A DNA stretch of 8,674 nt from CAYMLQ01 sp964390795 (GCA_964390795.1 CAYMLQ010000254.1:1-8674); one strand, 5' to 3'; positions 1 to 6,418 are shown, numbered from the stretch's first letter. The notes: a model not told the origin generated them from the sequence alone. Made by a program: numbers and translations.

Positions 1-1473
1 TGAGGCGGATAAATATTCTTTCAGGATGAGCCCAACTGGCGAACTCGGGTTAAGAGCGGAAAATGCGAACCTCGACCAAGCAATCATATTGGTTTGGAGC
101 AGAAACTTAATGGGATCCAGTCTGGAGCGTATGGCCGCATCCGTCCCGTCAACCAGACACAAAGCGCCATGCCCGACCAATAACATCCGCCGCAATTCAG
201 GCTTGTTCCCAAAAGGCACGGAGTCCTTCCATTCCCTTTTGTGAAAATATCTGCTTTTGATGGCCCACAGGCTCCGGATAAATAGTTCGTTTAAGGCAAC
301 GGGAATTGCCATGGCGGCTCCATGACGAAAATCGTAACCCTCCTGGAACACGCGGACAAAGATAGTCCCTAACGTTTGCCTGTCTTTGCCCAGGTTGCCG
401 AAGTTGCAGAACTGCAGCAGTTCGTAGAACGGAATTGGCAGACCGCTCCCCCCGCCGCCAGGTTGACCTCGACTGCCAGAAGAACCGGCGATATCGGACA
501 TGACATGTCCCATCCAGTTACAGAAACCACAAAATATTCTGGCGACCAAAGTCCCGCCCTCTAGTTCAAAGGACTGCGTATTGATTCTGATCATCGCGCC
601 GTCGCTGATAAAAGTTGAAGTATTCTGAAATTGATCAAGAATCGAGAAGAACAGGCCGATGATGTCTGGCGAGTGGCCCAGTGACTTGATATGGTGGTTC
701 TTCGGAGCCATATCGAATAGGCTGTTTACGTCTTGGGTATGACGCTGGTCATAGTTTACGGCAAATCGCTTTTCCAGAAAACCGATAGCTCTGGCAATTG
801 TGTCTGGCATATTGCGTGGCACATCGTTGCCGGCAAGATCATCAGTCCTGTATATTATTTTGGCGAATCCAATCACACAATCGTCGATTTTCTGACTGGT
901 CCACTCCCCCAACGCACTCTGGCCTGGCATCCCCACGAAAAAGACATCGATTAGCCCCGTGGTAACGCCGCAGAAAGTCGCGATTAAATAGTCATACTTG
1001 TCGCACTCCGGTTTCTTCAGCGTGTAATCGTCATTGATCCTTTTTGCGATCTCCGCTCTTTGTGAACCGGATAACAAACGGTCGAACGAGTTCGCGCTCA
1101 GATCGATACGGTTACGCTCCGCATAGATGTTGATGTTGCTGACATAATTCTGCCAGTCGTCATCAACGGGGATCACTTGCAGATCGTCAAAGGCGTAAGT
1201 CGGGGATTCGGGCACCTGTGCCGTGGACAATTCGCATAAGACATCGCCAGCGCCGGCGTCTTCAGCGGTTAACTGATTGACATCAATATGGTTTTTTGAG
1301 CAAAAGTCTTCCGCAGAAGCGAGCAAGTCATCTAAGAGCGAGAGGTTGGCGTCGTTCTGGCCAGAAAGATCCGCAATCGCGTTGTCTAACCTGGATAAAT
1401 TGGCTCCCAGGGTTTTACACTGGTGCTGTTGAACCGCATAGGCGTCAAGTTCGTCTTTGTCTTTTGTTTCCAC
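1..1473 (-). CDS. Uncharacterised protein, second gene of a two-gene unit (C-terminus cut by window edge)
   Basis: Reading the minus strand from a GTG at 1473 gives 491 codons without a stop up to base 1, so the gene is partial. An in-frame TAA lies three codons before the GTG, which excludes a longer form. No strong ribosome binding site is visible, and the start is only 9 bases after the stop of the 550-residue gene, so translational coupling is likely. The N-terminus (about 1-60) is acidic and helical. A hydrophobic stretch with GLIDVFFVGMPG lies at about 162-184. Conserved-looking blocks follow: KNHHIKSLGHSPDIIGLFF at about 259-276, CGFCNWMGHVMSDIAG at 315-330, a Gly/Ser linker at 331-344, then IPFYELLQFCNFG, EGYDFRHGAAMAIP and MLLVGHGALCLVDGTDAAIRS at about 430-450. 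I recognise no named domain and no catalytic motif. The dense His/Cys/Gly blocks and ordinary codon use argue that it is real. The function is unknown. Confidence 0.8.
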   Translation of the reverse strand, partial: METKDKDELDAYAVQQHQCKTLGANLSRLDNAIADLSGQNDANLSLLDDLLASAEDFCSKNHIDVNQLTAEDAGAGDVLCELSTAQVPESPTYAFDDLQVIPVDDDWQNYVSNINIYAERNRIDLSANSFDRLLSGSQRAEIAKRINDDYTLKKPECDKYDYLIATFCGVTTGLIDVFFVGMPGQSALGEWTSQKIDDCVIGFAKIIYRTDDLAGNDVPRNMPDTIARAIGFLEKRFAVNYDQRHTQDVNSLFDMAPKNHHIKSLGHSPDIIGLFFSILDQFQNTSTFISDGAMIRINTQSFELEGGTLVARIFCGFCNWMGHVMSDIAGSSGSRGQPGGGGSGLPIPFYELLQFCNFGNLGKDRQTLGTIFVRVFQEGYDFRHGAAMAIPVALNELFIRSLWAIKSRYFHKREWKDSVPFGNKPELRRMLLVGHGALCLVDGTDAAIRSRLDPIKFLLQTNMIAWSRFAFSALNPSSPVGLILKEYLSAS

Positions 1474-1482
1474 GTGTGTTTA

Positions 1483-3135
1483 TCAGGACATCACACTCTT
1501 TGCAATGCTTTTCATCTTTGCAAAAGAAGCATCGGCCAAATTGAAATACCCGATCGTGTTGACGGCCACGACGAGAGACTCGAGGTCGCTCTCAGAAATA
1601 TTCTCCTTCAATACCTTGACCGCAGAGCCCTCCCGTTGAGCGTCCTCATAAAAGTTCAGAATCTGCTCGCTCAACTTCTTTTTTGTGGCCGCTGCGGTCA
1701 GTTCCGTCAAGCGCCCGACATCCAAGACCGCAGGGAGTTTAGTCCGATAGGATTCACTTTGGGCAAAGGCTGTCTTGCTGGTGACGAATTGCGTTGCACC
1801 CATCATGCGGCTCAGCATGGCGGAAAGCTTCTCGATCTTGACAGCGCCTTCCTTGCCCTTCTTGATTTCCTCATTAAGCTTCGAACAGATAAGGTTCACA
1901 TCCTCAATAAGGTAGTTCAACGCCTTCTGTGAATTTCGGATTAGCTGTTGCAACATGAACTCCCGCTGCTTGTTGTTTTCAAGCTCACTGACGCCGGCTA
2001 TTTTCTTGATTCCGGAGTAAGCGCCGACACCGAGCAGAACGACTACGCCGATGCCCGACACCATGCTTGAGAACCCCAGAAGCCCGCCCATGCCCAACGT
2101 CGCCAGACCAGACGTGACTCCAGCTGCGCTTAACCCGAGAACCGACCCGGAGAAATAAATGGCTGCAATAGGAATGCCAACCGCTCCGGCTTTCGCCGCA
2201 AGATCCGTGAATTGCTTCTGGATCTCCGTATCATTTTTGCGCTTTTTCAGTATGTCTTCATCGTTTTTAATGGATGACTCGATGAGCGCAGCCTGCTGGT
2301 CTGTCACTTTCAGTTTAACGCACATGTCTGTGATGAAGGAGTTTTCTTTGTACGAAGCTGTTTTCGGGCTCTTCACCCGATGCAGATAGATGAGGTCTTT
2401 TATGAGGGATTTTTGAAGGACATCCAGGCTGACTTCTGGCGTTTGGCCGCTGATTTCCTCAATCAGGGCATCGGTCTGAGAAGTGTCGCTGCCGCCATTC
2501 ATATACGAGCGGAGCGCTATCCTCTGTTCACTTTCCAAGCCTATTCTCACCAAGAGGCACATAATCTCCACGTATTCTTTCGGGTCGATCAACCCGTCGT
2601 CCGCGAGCGCGAAATTGCAGAGAATCTTCAAGTACGCCGATTTGACGGCTTCGCTTAAATCGGCGAGCGGCAGGTTATTAGCTTTCCCTTCAAACCCGGC
2701 CTCTTTCCCGTCTTTAAGAATGCCGTTGATCAAATTCGCTAACTCATCCAGCTTGACACAGAACATGGATGTGATTTCGAGCAGCGTACCTGAGTCGGTG
2801 CCGCAAAGGGTTAATTTCTCCTTTGTTTCTTTTTTTCCGTTATCCTTAACTATTTCCTCTTTCGTGTAGTCAGCCCTTGCAATGTCTGCCCATTTGAAAA
2901 TTTTTGTTTTCTCGAAAAGCTCTCGGAAGTAAAAAGAATCGCCCGTAATTACGGCACCTTCCTTTGCGCTTTTGAACAGGGTCGTGTCGATGATTCCAAG
3001 GATATTCTCGGGTGTGGCATCAGTGGCCATTGCGGCGATCGCGTTGTTGATTTTCTTTTCAGGTATCTCAGGCGAGATTAAGACTTGATCACCCACTTTC
3101 GGCAGATTTTCTTTAACAACCGCATAAATTGACAT
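1483..3135 (-). CDS. PH-like / TerB-like protein with Gly-rich membrane segment, unknown function
   Basis: This is a complete 550-residue protein starting at an ATG with an AAGGGGGA ribosome binding site five bases upstream. Residues about 47-125 (ILGIIDTTLFKSAKEG, then ITGDSFYFRELFEKTKIF and WADI) resemble the bacterial PH-like fold. Residues about 160-290 are helical and contain FALADDGLIDPKEYVEI, an acidic pattern typical of TerB-like (tellurite resistance, DjlA N-terminal) domains. Residues about 315-378 are Gly/Ala/Val-rich and could form two or three membrane-spanning or membrane-inserting helices. The remaining C-terminal part is charged and helical (ELENNKQREFMLQQLIRNSQ onward). No nuclease, ATPase or protease motif is visible and there is no signal peptide. 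It probably acts at the cytoplasmic face of the membrane together with the downstream gene. The domain names are pattern-based and need profile searches. It uses TTA, AGA and ATA codons more than the hydrogenase genes do. Confidence 0.85.
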   Translation of the reverse strand: MSIYAVVKENLPKVGDQVLISPEIPEKKINNAIAAMATDATPENILGIIDTTLFKSAKEGAVITGDSFYFRELFEKTKIFKWADIARADYTKEEIVKDNGKKETKEKLTLCGTDSGTLLEITSMFCVKLDELANLINGILKDGKEAGFEGKANNLPLADLSEAVKSAYLKILCNFALADDGLIDPKEYVEIMCLLVRIGLESEQRIALRSYMNGGSDTSQTDALIEEISGQTPEVSLDVLQKSLIKDLIYLHRVKSPKTASYKENSFITDMCVKLKVTDQQAALIESSIKNDEDILKKRKNDTEIQKQFTDLAAKAGAVGIPIAAIYFSGSVLGLSAAGVTSGLATLGMGGLLGFSSMVSGIGVVVLLGVGAYSGIKKIAGVSELENNKQREFMLQQLIRNSQKALNYLIEDVNLICSKLNEEIKKGKEGAVKIEKLSAMLSRMMGATQFVTSKTAFAQSESYRTKLPAVLDVGRLTELTAAATKKKLSEQILNFYEDAQREGSAVKVLKENISESDLESLVVAVNTIGYFNLADASFAKMKSIAKSVMS

Positions 3136-3140
3136 TTCTA

Positions 3141-3148
3141 TCCCCCTT
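3141..3148 (-). promoter_or_regulatory. Ribosome binding site of the 550-residue gene
   Basis: On the minus strand this reads AAGGGGGA, five bases before the ATG at 3135. It fixes the start of the PH/TerB-like gene, as no other good start lies nearby. Confidence 0.7.
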
Positions 3149-3154
3149 GTGTTG

Positions 3155-3209
3155 TGTTTACAGTCACGGCATCAGAACCATGAGCCATATCGTATACAGT
3201 TTGTAAACA
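3155..3209. repeat. 8-bp perfect inverted repeat, possible operator
   Basis: TGTTTACA at 3155-3162 and its exact reverse complement TGTAAACA at 3202-3209 are separated by 39 bases. One arm lies inside the -35/-10 spacer of the candidate promoter and the other in the predicted 5' leader of the 550-residue gene. That is a usual placement for repressor half-sites, but eight bases is short enough to arise by chance. Confidence 0.35.
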
Positions 3210-3217
3210 TGGGGCAA
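3189..3217 (-). promoter_or_regulatory. Candidate sigma-70 promoter for the left two-gene unit
   Basis: On the minus strand TTGCCC (3217-3212) is followed by a 17-base spacer and TACGAT (3194-3189). Each box matches four of six consensus positions. The start of transcription would fall near 3182, about 47 bases before the ATG. The surrounding stretch is AT-rich (TTAATAATTATC just upstream). The boxes are weak, so this is a candidate only. Confidence 0.35.
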
Positions 3218-3495
3218 CGATAATTATTAACAATATCGGCGGCTTGGTCTCGGGATCGACTTTAGACAAATGTAACAGCCGCCAAACACTCAAAATATCA
3301 CTGTGCGCGGGTTAAGGGATGGGGTTCGACGCTTCCCCGCTCCATTCGTGATTCGCTGTTGCCGCTTTTCCACGCTCTTGATTGCCCGGCTGCCGTCCGT
3401 GCCTGCTTCATAACTCTGGAACGGCCAATCGGGCTTCTCACAAAGGCATGGAGAAACCAGGGCCGAATCAGCTTCAACTTTAAACGGGTACGGAT
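3218..3495. other. Gene-free stretch between the left unit and the scar region
   Basis: No convincing gene is seen here. Bases 3218-3300 are AT-rich and belong to the upstream region of the left unit. From about 3300 the composition becomes GC-richer. Minus-strand open frames cross 3290-3495, but they continue from the restriction-subunit-like fragment, have no start or domain of their own, and are probably passive reading frames. No terminator-like hairpin with a T-tract was found. Confidence 0.5.
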
Positions 3496-3594
3496 AAGGT
3501 ATTGGGAAAACATCGCCGGAATCAGTTCGGCGTTTTTGGCTTCGGCTTCGGCGCGAAGGCGTCGGACTTCCTCGGCCGCATGCAGAACTTTCAC
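3496..3594 (-). pseudogene. Possible remnant of type I restriction specificity subunit (HsdS) C-terminus
   Basis: The minus strand reads AAEEVRRLRAEAEAKNAELI followed by PAMF. This resembles the C-terminal helix and end of HsdS proteins, where a coiled-coil rich in Leu, Arg and Glu is followed by a DLIPALF-like motif. HsdS contributes DNA target recognition to type I restriction-modification enzymes. Only about 33 codons are left, the two target recognition domains are absent, and the frame runs straight into unrelated sequence on both sides. It is therefore a fragment, not a working gene. A chance coiled-coil in an unused frame remains possible. Confidence 0.4.
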
Positions 3595-3598
3595 AATC

Positions 3599-3970
3599 CG
3601 GCTCGCGGGTACAGGTAGCTTGACCAAGCTCGGCGCGGGTACGCTGACGCTCGCGGGCGCCAATACGCACAGCGGCATAACGACCAACGGCGGTGGCGTG
3701 CTGGTTCTGGCGGATCCGTCTGCGCTGGCCAACAGCACGCTGGTAATGAGCGGCGGTCTGTTGGGCGCCTCGGCTGAACTGTCCAGCGGTTCGGGCGTCA
3801 TCAACCCCGTCGTGTTGCGCCAAGACTGAGTAGCCACCAACGCCAGCAACCTGCGGCTGTCCGGTCTGGTCAGCGGCATGCCCAACAGCCTGACGAAGTC
3901 CGGCATCGGCACGCTAACGTTATCCGGCGGAATCACCGTCAGCAACGTGACGGTCATCCGATTGCATTAA
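3599..3970 (+). pseudogene. Fragment of autotransporter-associated beta-strand repeat protein, with in-frame stop
   Basis: The plus strand encodes two copies of the passenger-associated repeat pattern. The first is GSLTKLGAGTLTLAGANT followed by SGITTNGGGVLVL. The second is NSLTKSGIGTLTLSGG. The frame is broken by a TGA at 3827-3829 and then continues open for 46 more codons to a TAA at 3968-3970, with the second repeat lying after the TGA in the same frame. Proteins of this family are large, secreted and repetitive, and usually carry a signal peptide and a C-terminal anchor or barrel. None of these is present here. The open frame extends upstream to an ATG at 3359, but that part is unrelated. 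The fragment is a decayed or transposed piece of a surface protein gene. Confidence 0.75.
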
Positions 3971-4030
3971 GGCCATGCCTTTTACTTGCCTGTTGCCCTT
4001 TTGAGCAGCGGGGACAGGTCTTAAGCGACA

Positions 4031-4369
4031 CTAACTCGCGCGCGAAAACGCCGTGCCGAGCCTGCAGGATGCCGTGAACTGGTCGTCCGGCGTGCGCAGC
4101 AGGGCCACGCCCTCGCGCTGGGCGACGCTGCGCATCTCTTCCGGGATGTCGCGGCTGTGCACGACGAGGATGGCGGGAGAGCCGACCAGCGTGCAGACCG
4201 CCACCGAGTTCTTGTGGTTCTGAACCGTGATGAGCACCGCCCCGTCAGGGCAGTGCGCCATGACGTCGCTCAGCAGATCCGACGTATAGGCGCCGGTCAC
4301 CGACGCCTGCGCGTCCGGCACCAGCACGCCTTCGAGCCCGCAGGCGTCGATGAGTTGCTGCAAGGTCAT
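4031..4369 (-). CDS. DRTGG-domain protein, third gene of the regulatory operon
   Basis: This is a 112-residue cytoplasmic protein with a good ribosome binding site (GGGGGAAGGAC just before the ATG). It follows the CBS-HATPase gene by 14 bases. The sequence is a single alpha/beta domain of about DRTGG size (LEGVLVPDAQ, then GAYTSDLLSDVMAHCPDGAV, then GSPAILVVHSRDIPEE and REGVALLRTP). DRTGG domains occur in HPr kinase N-termini and phosphotransacetylase-associated proteins and as single-domain proteins beside [FeFe] hydrogenases; their ligand is not firmly known. It shares the SDLLSDVM-type motif with the first gene of this operon (SDLMSDVL there), so the two are probably diverged duplicates. 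The assignment rests on fold pattern and context. Confidence 0.75.
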   Translation of the reverse strand: MTLQQLIDACGLEGVLVPDAQASVTGAYTSDLLSDVMAHCPDGAVLITVQNHKNSVAVCTLVGSPAILVVHSRDIPEEMRSVAQREGVALLRTPDDQFTASCRLGTAFSRAS

Positions 4370-4383
4370 GTCCTTCCCCCCGA

Positions 4384-5352
4384 CTAAGTGGCCATCGGCT
4401 CGCCGATGTTGATCACCGACTTGACCGTGGTCCCCGACCCTTTTTTCGACGTGATTTCAAACTCGTCGGACACGCGCTTGACGTTCACAAGACCCATGCC
4501 CGCGCCGAAGCCCAGCGAACGGATCCACTCGTTGGCGGTGGAGGTGCCGTCGCGGCAAGCCCACGCCACGTCTTCGATGCCCGGCCCCGCGTCGCGCGCG
4601 ATGATCTCCGCGCGTCCGTTGGAGATTTGCCACGAGAGCACGCCGCCGTCGGAATGCACGCAGAGGTTGATCTCCAGCTCATAAGCGGCCACGGCGATGC
4701 GGCGGATCACCTTGGGCTGGAACTTCTTTTCCTGCAGCACCTGCTTAATCTGGTTCGCGGCCTTACCGGCGTTCTCGAAATCGTATTTGCAGATGGGAAA
4801 CTCGCGCAGGACATAGATGCTGTAGGCCCCGTCCAATCCAGGCGTCTGGGACGAACTGGTCTCGAGGCGGTTCAGCTCTTGCGTGAGTTCCACCAGCAGG
4901 GCTCGGTTGATATCGCGCTGGCAGATGATGCCGACCAGACGACGGTCGCGGTTGAGCACGGGGAAGCGCCCATAGTGGTAGCGGTCGAAGTAACGCAGCG
5001 CGAAGGAGAGCGGCATGTCGTCCTCGAGCACCACCAGCTTGGTGGTCATATGTATGTTGCACGGCTCGTCGATATAACCGCCGCCGAGGGCGCGGATGAT
5101 ATCGTCGATGCTGACCAGCCCGAAGAAACGGCCGTTCTCCTCAACCGGGACGCCGCTGATCTTCTTCTTGCGCATCAGCTCTTGCACCTCGCTCAAGGTG
5201 GCGGAGCGCGGCACGGTGGCAAGCTTGGACGTCATGACGTCTCGGACCTTCAGACGCTGGATCAGTTCCAGAAGGACCAACGGCTCGCTCTCGGCAGACG
5301 TCTCAGCCTCGACCTTCACGGAGCCGTCCGGACTCTGGGGCGCGTCGCTCAT
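4384..5352 (-). CDS. CBS-pair protein with C-terminal HATPase (anti-sigma/RsbW-like) domain
   Basis: I choose the ATG at 5352 (322 residues) because it overlaps the stop of the preceding gene in an ATGA arrangement; an upstream ATG at 5385 would overlap that gene by 37 bases. Residues about 36-92 and 97-155 are two CBS domains (VRDVMTSKLATVPRSATLSE, GLVSIDDIIRA; FPVLNRDRRLVGIICQRDIN), which usually bind adenine nucleotides. Residues about 195-315 are a GHKL ATPase: N-box AAYELEINLCVH with E225 and N229, G1 box DAGPGI at 254-259, and glycine lid GFGAGMGL at 281-288. There is no histidine phosphorylation domain, so it resembles serine-kinase/anti-sigma switch proteins rather than a sensor kinase. 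It may read the adenylate or redox state and control the divergent hydrogenase operon; that role is inferred from position. Confidence 0.88.
   Translation of the reverse strand: MSDAPQSPDGSVKVEAETSAESEPLVLLELIQRLKVRDVMTSKLATVPRSATLSEVQELMRKKKISGVPVEENGRFFGLVSIDDIIRALGGGYIDEPCNIHMTTKLVVLEDDMPLSFALRYFDRYHYGRFPVLNRDRRLVGIICQRDINRALLVELTQELNRLETSSSQTPGLDGAYSIYVLREFPICKYDFENAGKAANQIKQVLQEKKFQPKVIRRIAVAAYELEINLCVHSDGGVLSWQISNGRAEIIARDAGPGIEDVAWACRDGTSTANEWIRSLGFGAGMGLVNVKRVSDEFEITSKKGSGTTVKSVINIGEPMAT
5349..5352 (-). promoter_or_regulatory. ATGA stop/start overlap
   Basis: The TGA of the first DRTGG gene and the ATG of the CBS-HATPase gene share two bases. Such overlaps usually couple translation and suggest the products are needed together. 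It also decides the start of the CBS-HATPase gene. Confidence 0.75.
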
Positions 5353-5687
5353 GCGGGTTTCAGCGCGGCATGAACCGTGACGCACGCGTCGTACTTGGAG
5401 AACCGGCTGACGGCGAGCGTCATGCGCAGGTCGTTGGCCACGTTCACCATCGAAGAGGGCAGCGGCTTGCCGTTGACCACGATCACGCCGACCGCACCGA
5501 CGATCTGCGCCGTGCGCAGCACCTGGTCGCTCGCAAGCGACGTCAGAAGGAGCATATCCTCCTCGTCCACCATCAGCACATCGCTCATCAGATCGGACGC
5601 CATCACGTGGCGGATCGCCTTGTGGCAGCCCTCGCCCTTGACGAGCACATCCGCCTTCAACACGTCAGAGATTTCGAGAATGGTCAT
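5349..5687 (-). CDS. DRTGG-domain protein, first gene of the regulatory operon
   Basis: I choose the ATG at 5687 (112 residues) because an AAGG ribosome binding site lies about ten bases upstream; an in-frame ATG at 5723 would add 12 residues that do not look conserved. The protein is one alpha/beta domain (MTILEISDVLKADVLVKGEG, ASDLMSDVLMVDEEDMLLLT, AQIVGAVGVIVVNGKPLP, ANDLRMTLAVSRFSKYDACV) of the size and pattern of single-domain DRTGG proteins. Its stop overlaps the start of the CBS-HATPase gene by ATGA, so the two are probably translated together and may interact. With its paralogue at the end of the operon it flanks the CBS-HATPase gene. It is transcribed away from the hydrogenase operon. 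No catalytic residues are evident. Confidence 0.75.
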   Translation of the reverse strand: MTILEISDVLKADVLVKGEGCHKAIRHVMASDLMSDVLMVDEEDMLLLTSLASDQVLRTAQIVGAVGVIVVNGKPLPSSMVNVANDLRMTLAVSRFSKYDACVTVHAALKPA

Positions 5688-5745
5688 AGAAAACGCCTTG
5701 TTTGCAGGCACCAGCAGACACACCGGAACCGCGCTGCTGCGAACC

Positions 5746-5784
5746 CGCCTAAGTGAAGTCGGATATGTTATACGAGTGCGGCGT
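5746..5784 (-). promoter_or_regulatory. Control region for the DRTGG operon (weak -10 candidate)
   Basis: The minus strand carries TATAAC (about 5767-5772), a five-of-six match to a -10 box, about 80 bases before the first DRTGG start. No good -35 box lies at the usual distance. The 233-base divergent region must hold promoters for both operons, but I cannot place them firmly. Confidence 0.25.
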
Positions 5785-5791
5785 TTTGAAC

Positions 5792-5855
5792 AATCTGAAA
5801 AACTTCCCTCTTTTGGCTTGGCACCGTCGCCAACTTTTGAGAAACTATTCAGATT
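5792..5855. repeat. Inverted repeat in the divergent hydrogenase control region
   Basis: AATCTGAA at 5792-5799 and its exact reverse complement TTCAGATT at 5848-5855 are 48 bases apart. Extending outward, 10 of 11 bases pair (AACAATCTGAA with TTCAGATTATT). A further TTCAGA occurs at about 5862-5867. The location between two divergent operons fits operator half-sites for a shared regulator. It does not match the consensus I know for the redox repressor Rex. Confidence 0.4.
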
Positions 5856-5906
5856 ATTTTTTTCAGAACCCCCCTGCCTTGGTACGGTTCAAGGCCGGGA
5901 CAACGT

Positions 5907-5914
5907 GGAGGTGA
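5907..5914 (+). promoter_or_regulatory. Strong ribosome binding site of hndA
   Basis: GGAGGTGA ends six bases before a GTG at 5921. This near-perfect site supports the GTG as the start codon of the NuoE-like gene even though it is not an ATG. Confidence 0.85.
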
Positions 5915-5920
5915 TATACC

Positions 5921-6415
5921 GTGAGCACCGCACCGACACAGGCGGAGGGCCTTCAGAAGCTGACGCCAGAGCTGAAAGCCTTTATCGCCGAATGGAAGAA
6001 CAAGCCAGGGAATCTGATCATGGTTCTGCACCGCGTGCAGCAGGGCTTTGGTTACATTCCCCGCGAAGTGGCGTTTGAAGTGGCCGACCTTCTGGACGTG
6101 CCTTTGGCCAAGATCTATGGCGTCATCACGTTCTACAATTTCTTCAAGCTGAAGAAGCCGGGACGCAATCAGATCCAGGTTTGCATGGGAACGGCCTGCT
6201 ACCTCAAGGGCGGCGAGGACATCATCCATGAGATCGAGGGCATTCTGGGTGTGGGCCTGAACACCGTGACGCCGGACGGCGAGTTCTCGGTGGAGGCTGT
6301 CCGCTGCCTGGGCTGCTGCGGTCTTGCGCCGGTGATGGTGATCAACGGCGAAGTATACGGCAAGGTCAAGACCGACGACTTGCAGGGCATCGTCGCCAAA
6401 ATCCGGAAGGGCTGA
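5921..6415 (+). CDS. hndA: NuoE-like [2Fe-2S] subunit of NAD(P)-linked [FeFe] hydrogenase (HndA/HydC)
   Basis: This 164-residue protein starts at a GTG behind a GGAGGTGA site. It has the NuoE layout: an N-terminal helical bundle (FAEW-like start, VLHRVQQGFGYIPREVAFEV, then YGVITFYNFFKLKKPG) and a thioredoxin-like C-terminal domain. The four cluster ligands are C88 and C93 (CMGTAC) plus C129 and C133 (CLGCC), the usual Cx4C and Cx3C spacing. Proteins of this family pass electrons between the NuoF-like flavoprotein and the hydrogenase subunit in the cytoplasm. The neighbours (thioredoxin-like ferredoxin and a NuoF-like gene with N-terminal [2Fe-2S] domain) point to a four-subunit Hnd-type or electron-bifurcating HydABC enzyme rather than respiratory complex I. 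It could also serve a formate dehydrogenase, since the catalytic subunit lies outside the window. Confidence 0.92.
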   Translation: MSTAPTQAEGLQKLTPELKAFIAEWKNKPGNLIMVLHRVQQGFGYIPREVAFEVADLLDVPLAKIYGVITFYNFFKLKKPGRNQIQVCMGTACYLKGGEDIIHEIEGILGVGLNTVTPDGEFSVEAVRCLGCCGLAPVMVINGEVYGKVKTDDLQGIVAKIRKG

Positions 6416-6418
6416 GCT

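Noticed and set aside
1423..1932. 169-codon plus-strand open frame
   Set aside because: It is antisense to the C-terminal part of the 550-residue gene and the start of its partner, with no ribosome binding site and no domain.
3298..3957. 219-codon minus-strand frame as an intact gene
   Set aside because: The first half is antisense to the beta-strand repeats and the last part has no similarity pattern; only a short HsdS-like piece in the middle is worth noting.
3980..4022. Hairpin CCTGT...ACAGG as a terminator between the pseudogene and the DRTGG operon
   Set aside because: The stem is only five clean pairs followed by a wobble and a mismatch, with no T-tract on either side.
4627..5373. 248-codon plus-strand open frame
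   Set aside because: It is antisense to the CBS-HATPase gene, whose motifs are clear; the plus frame shows no recognisable domain.
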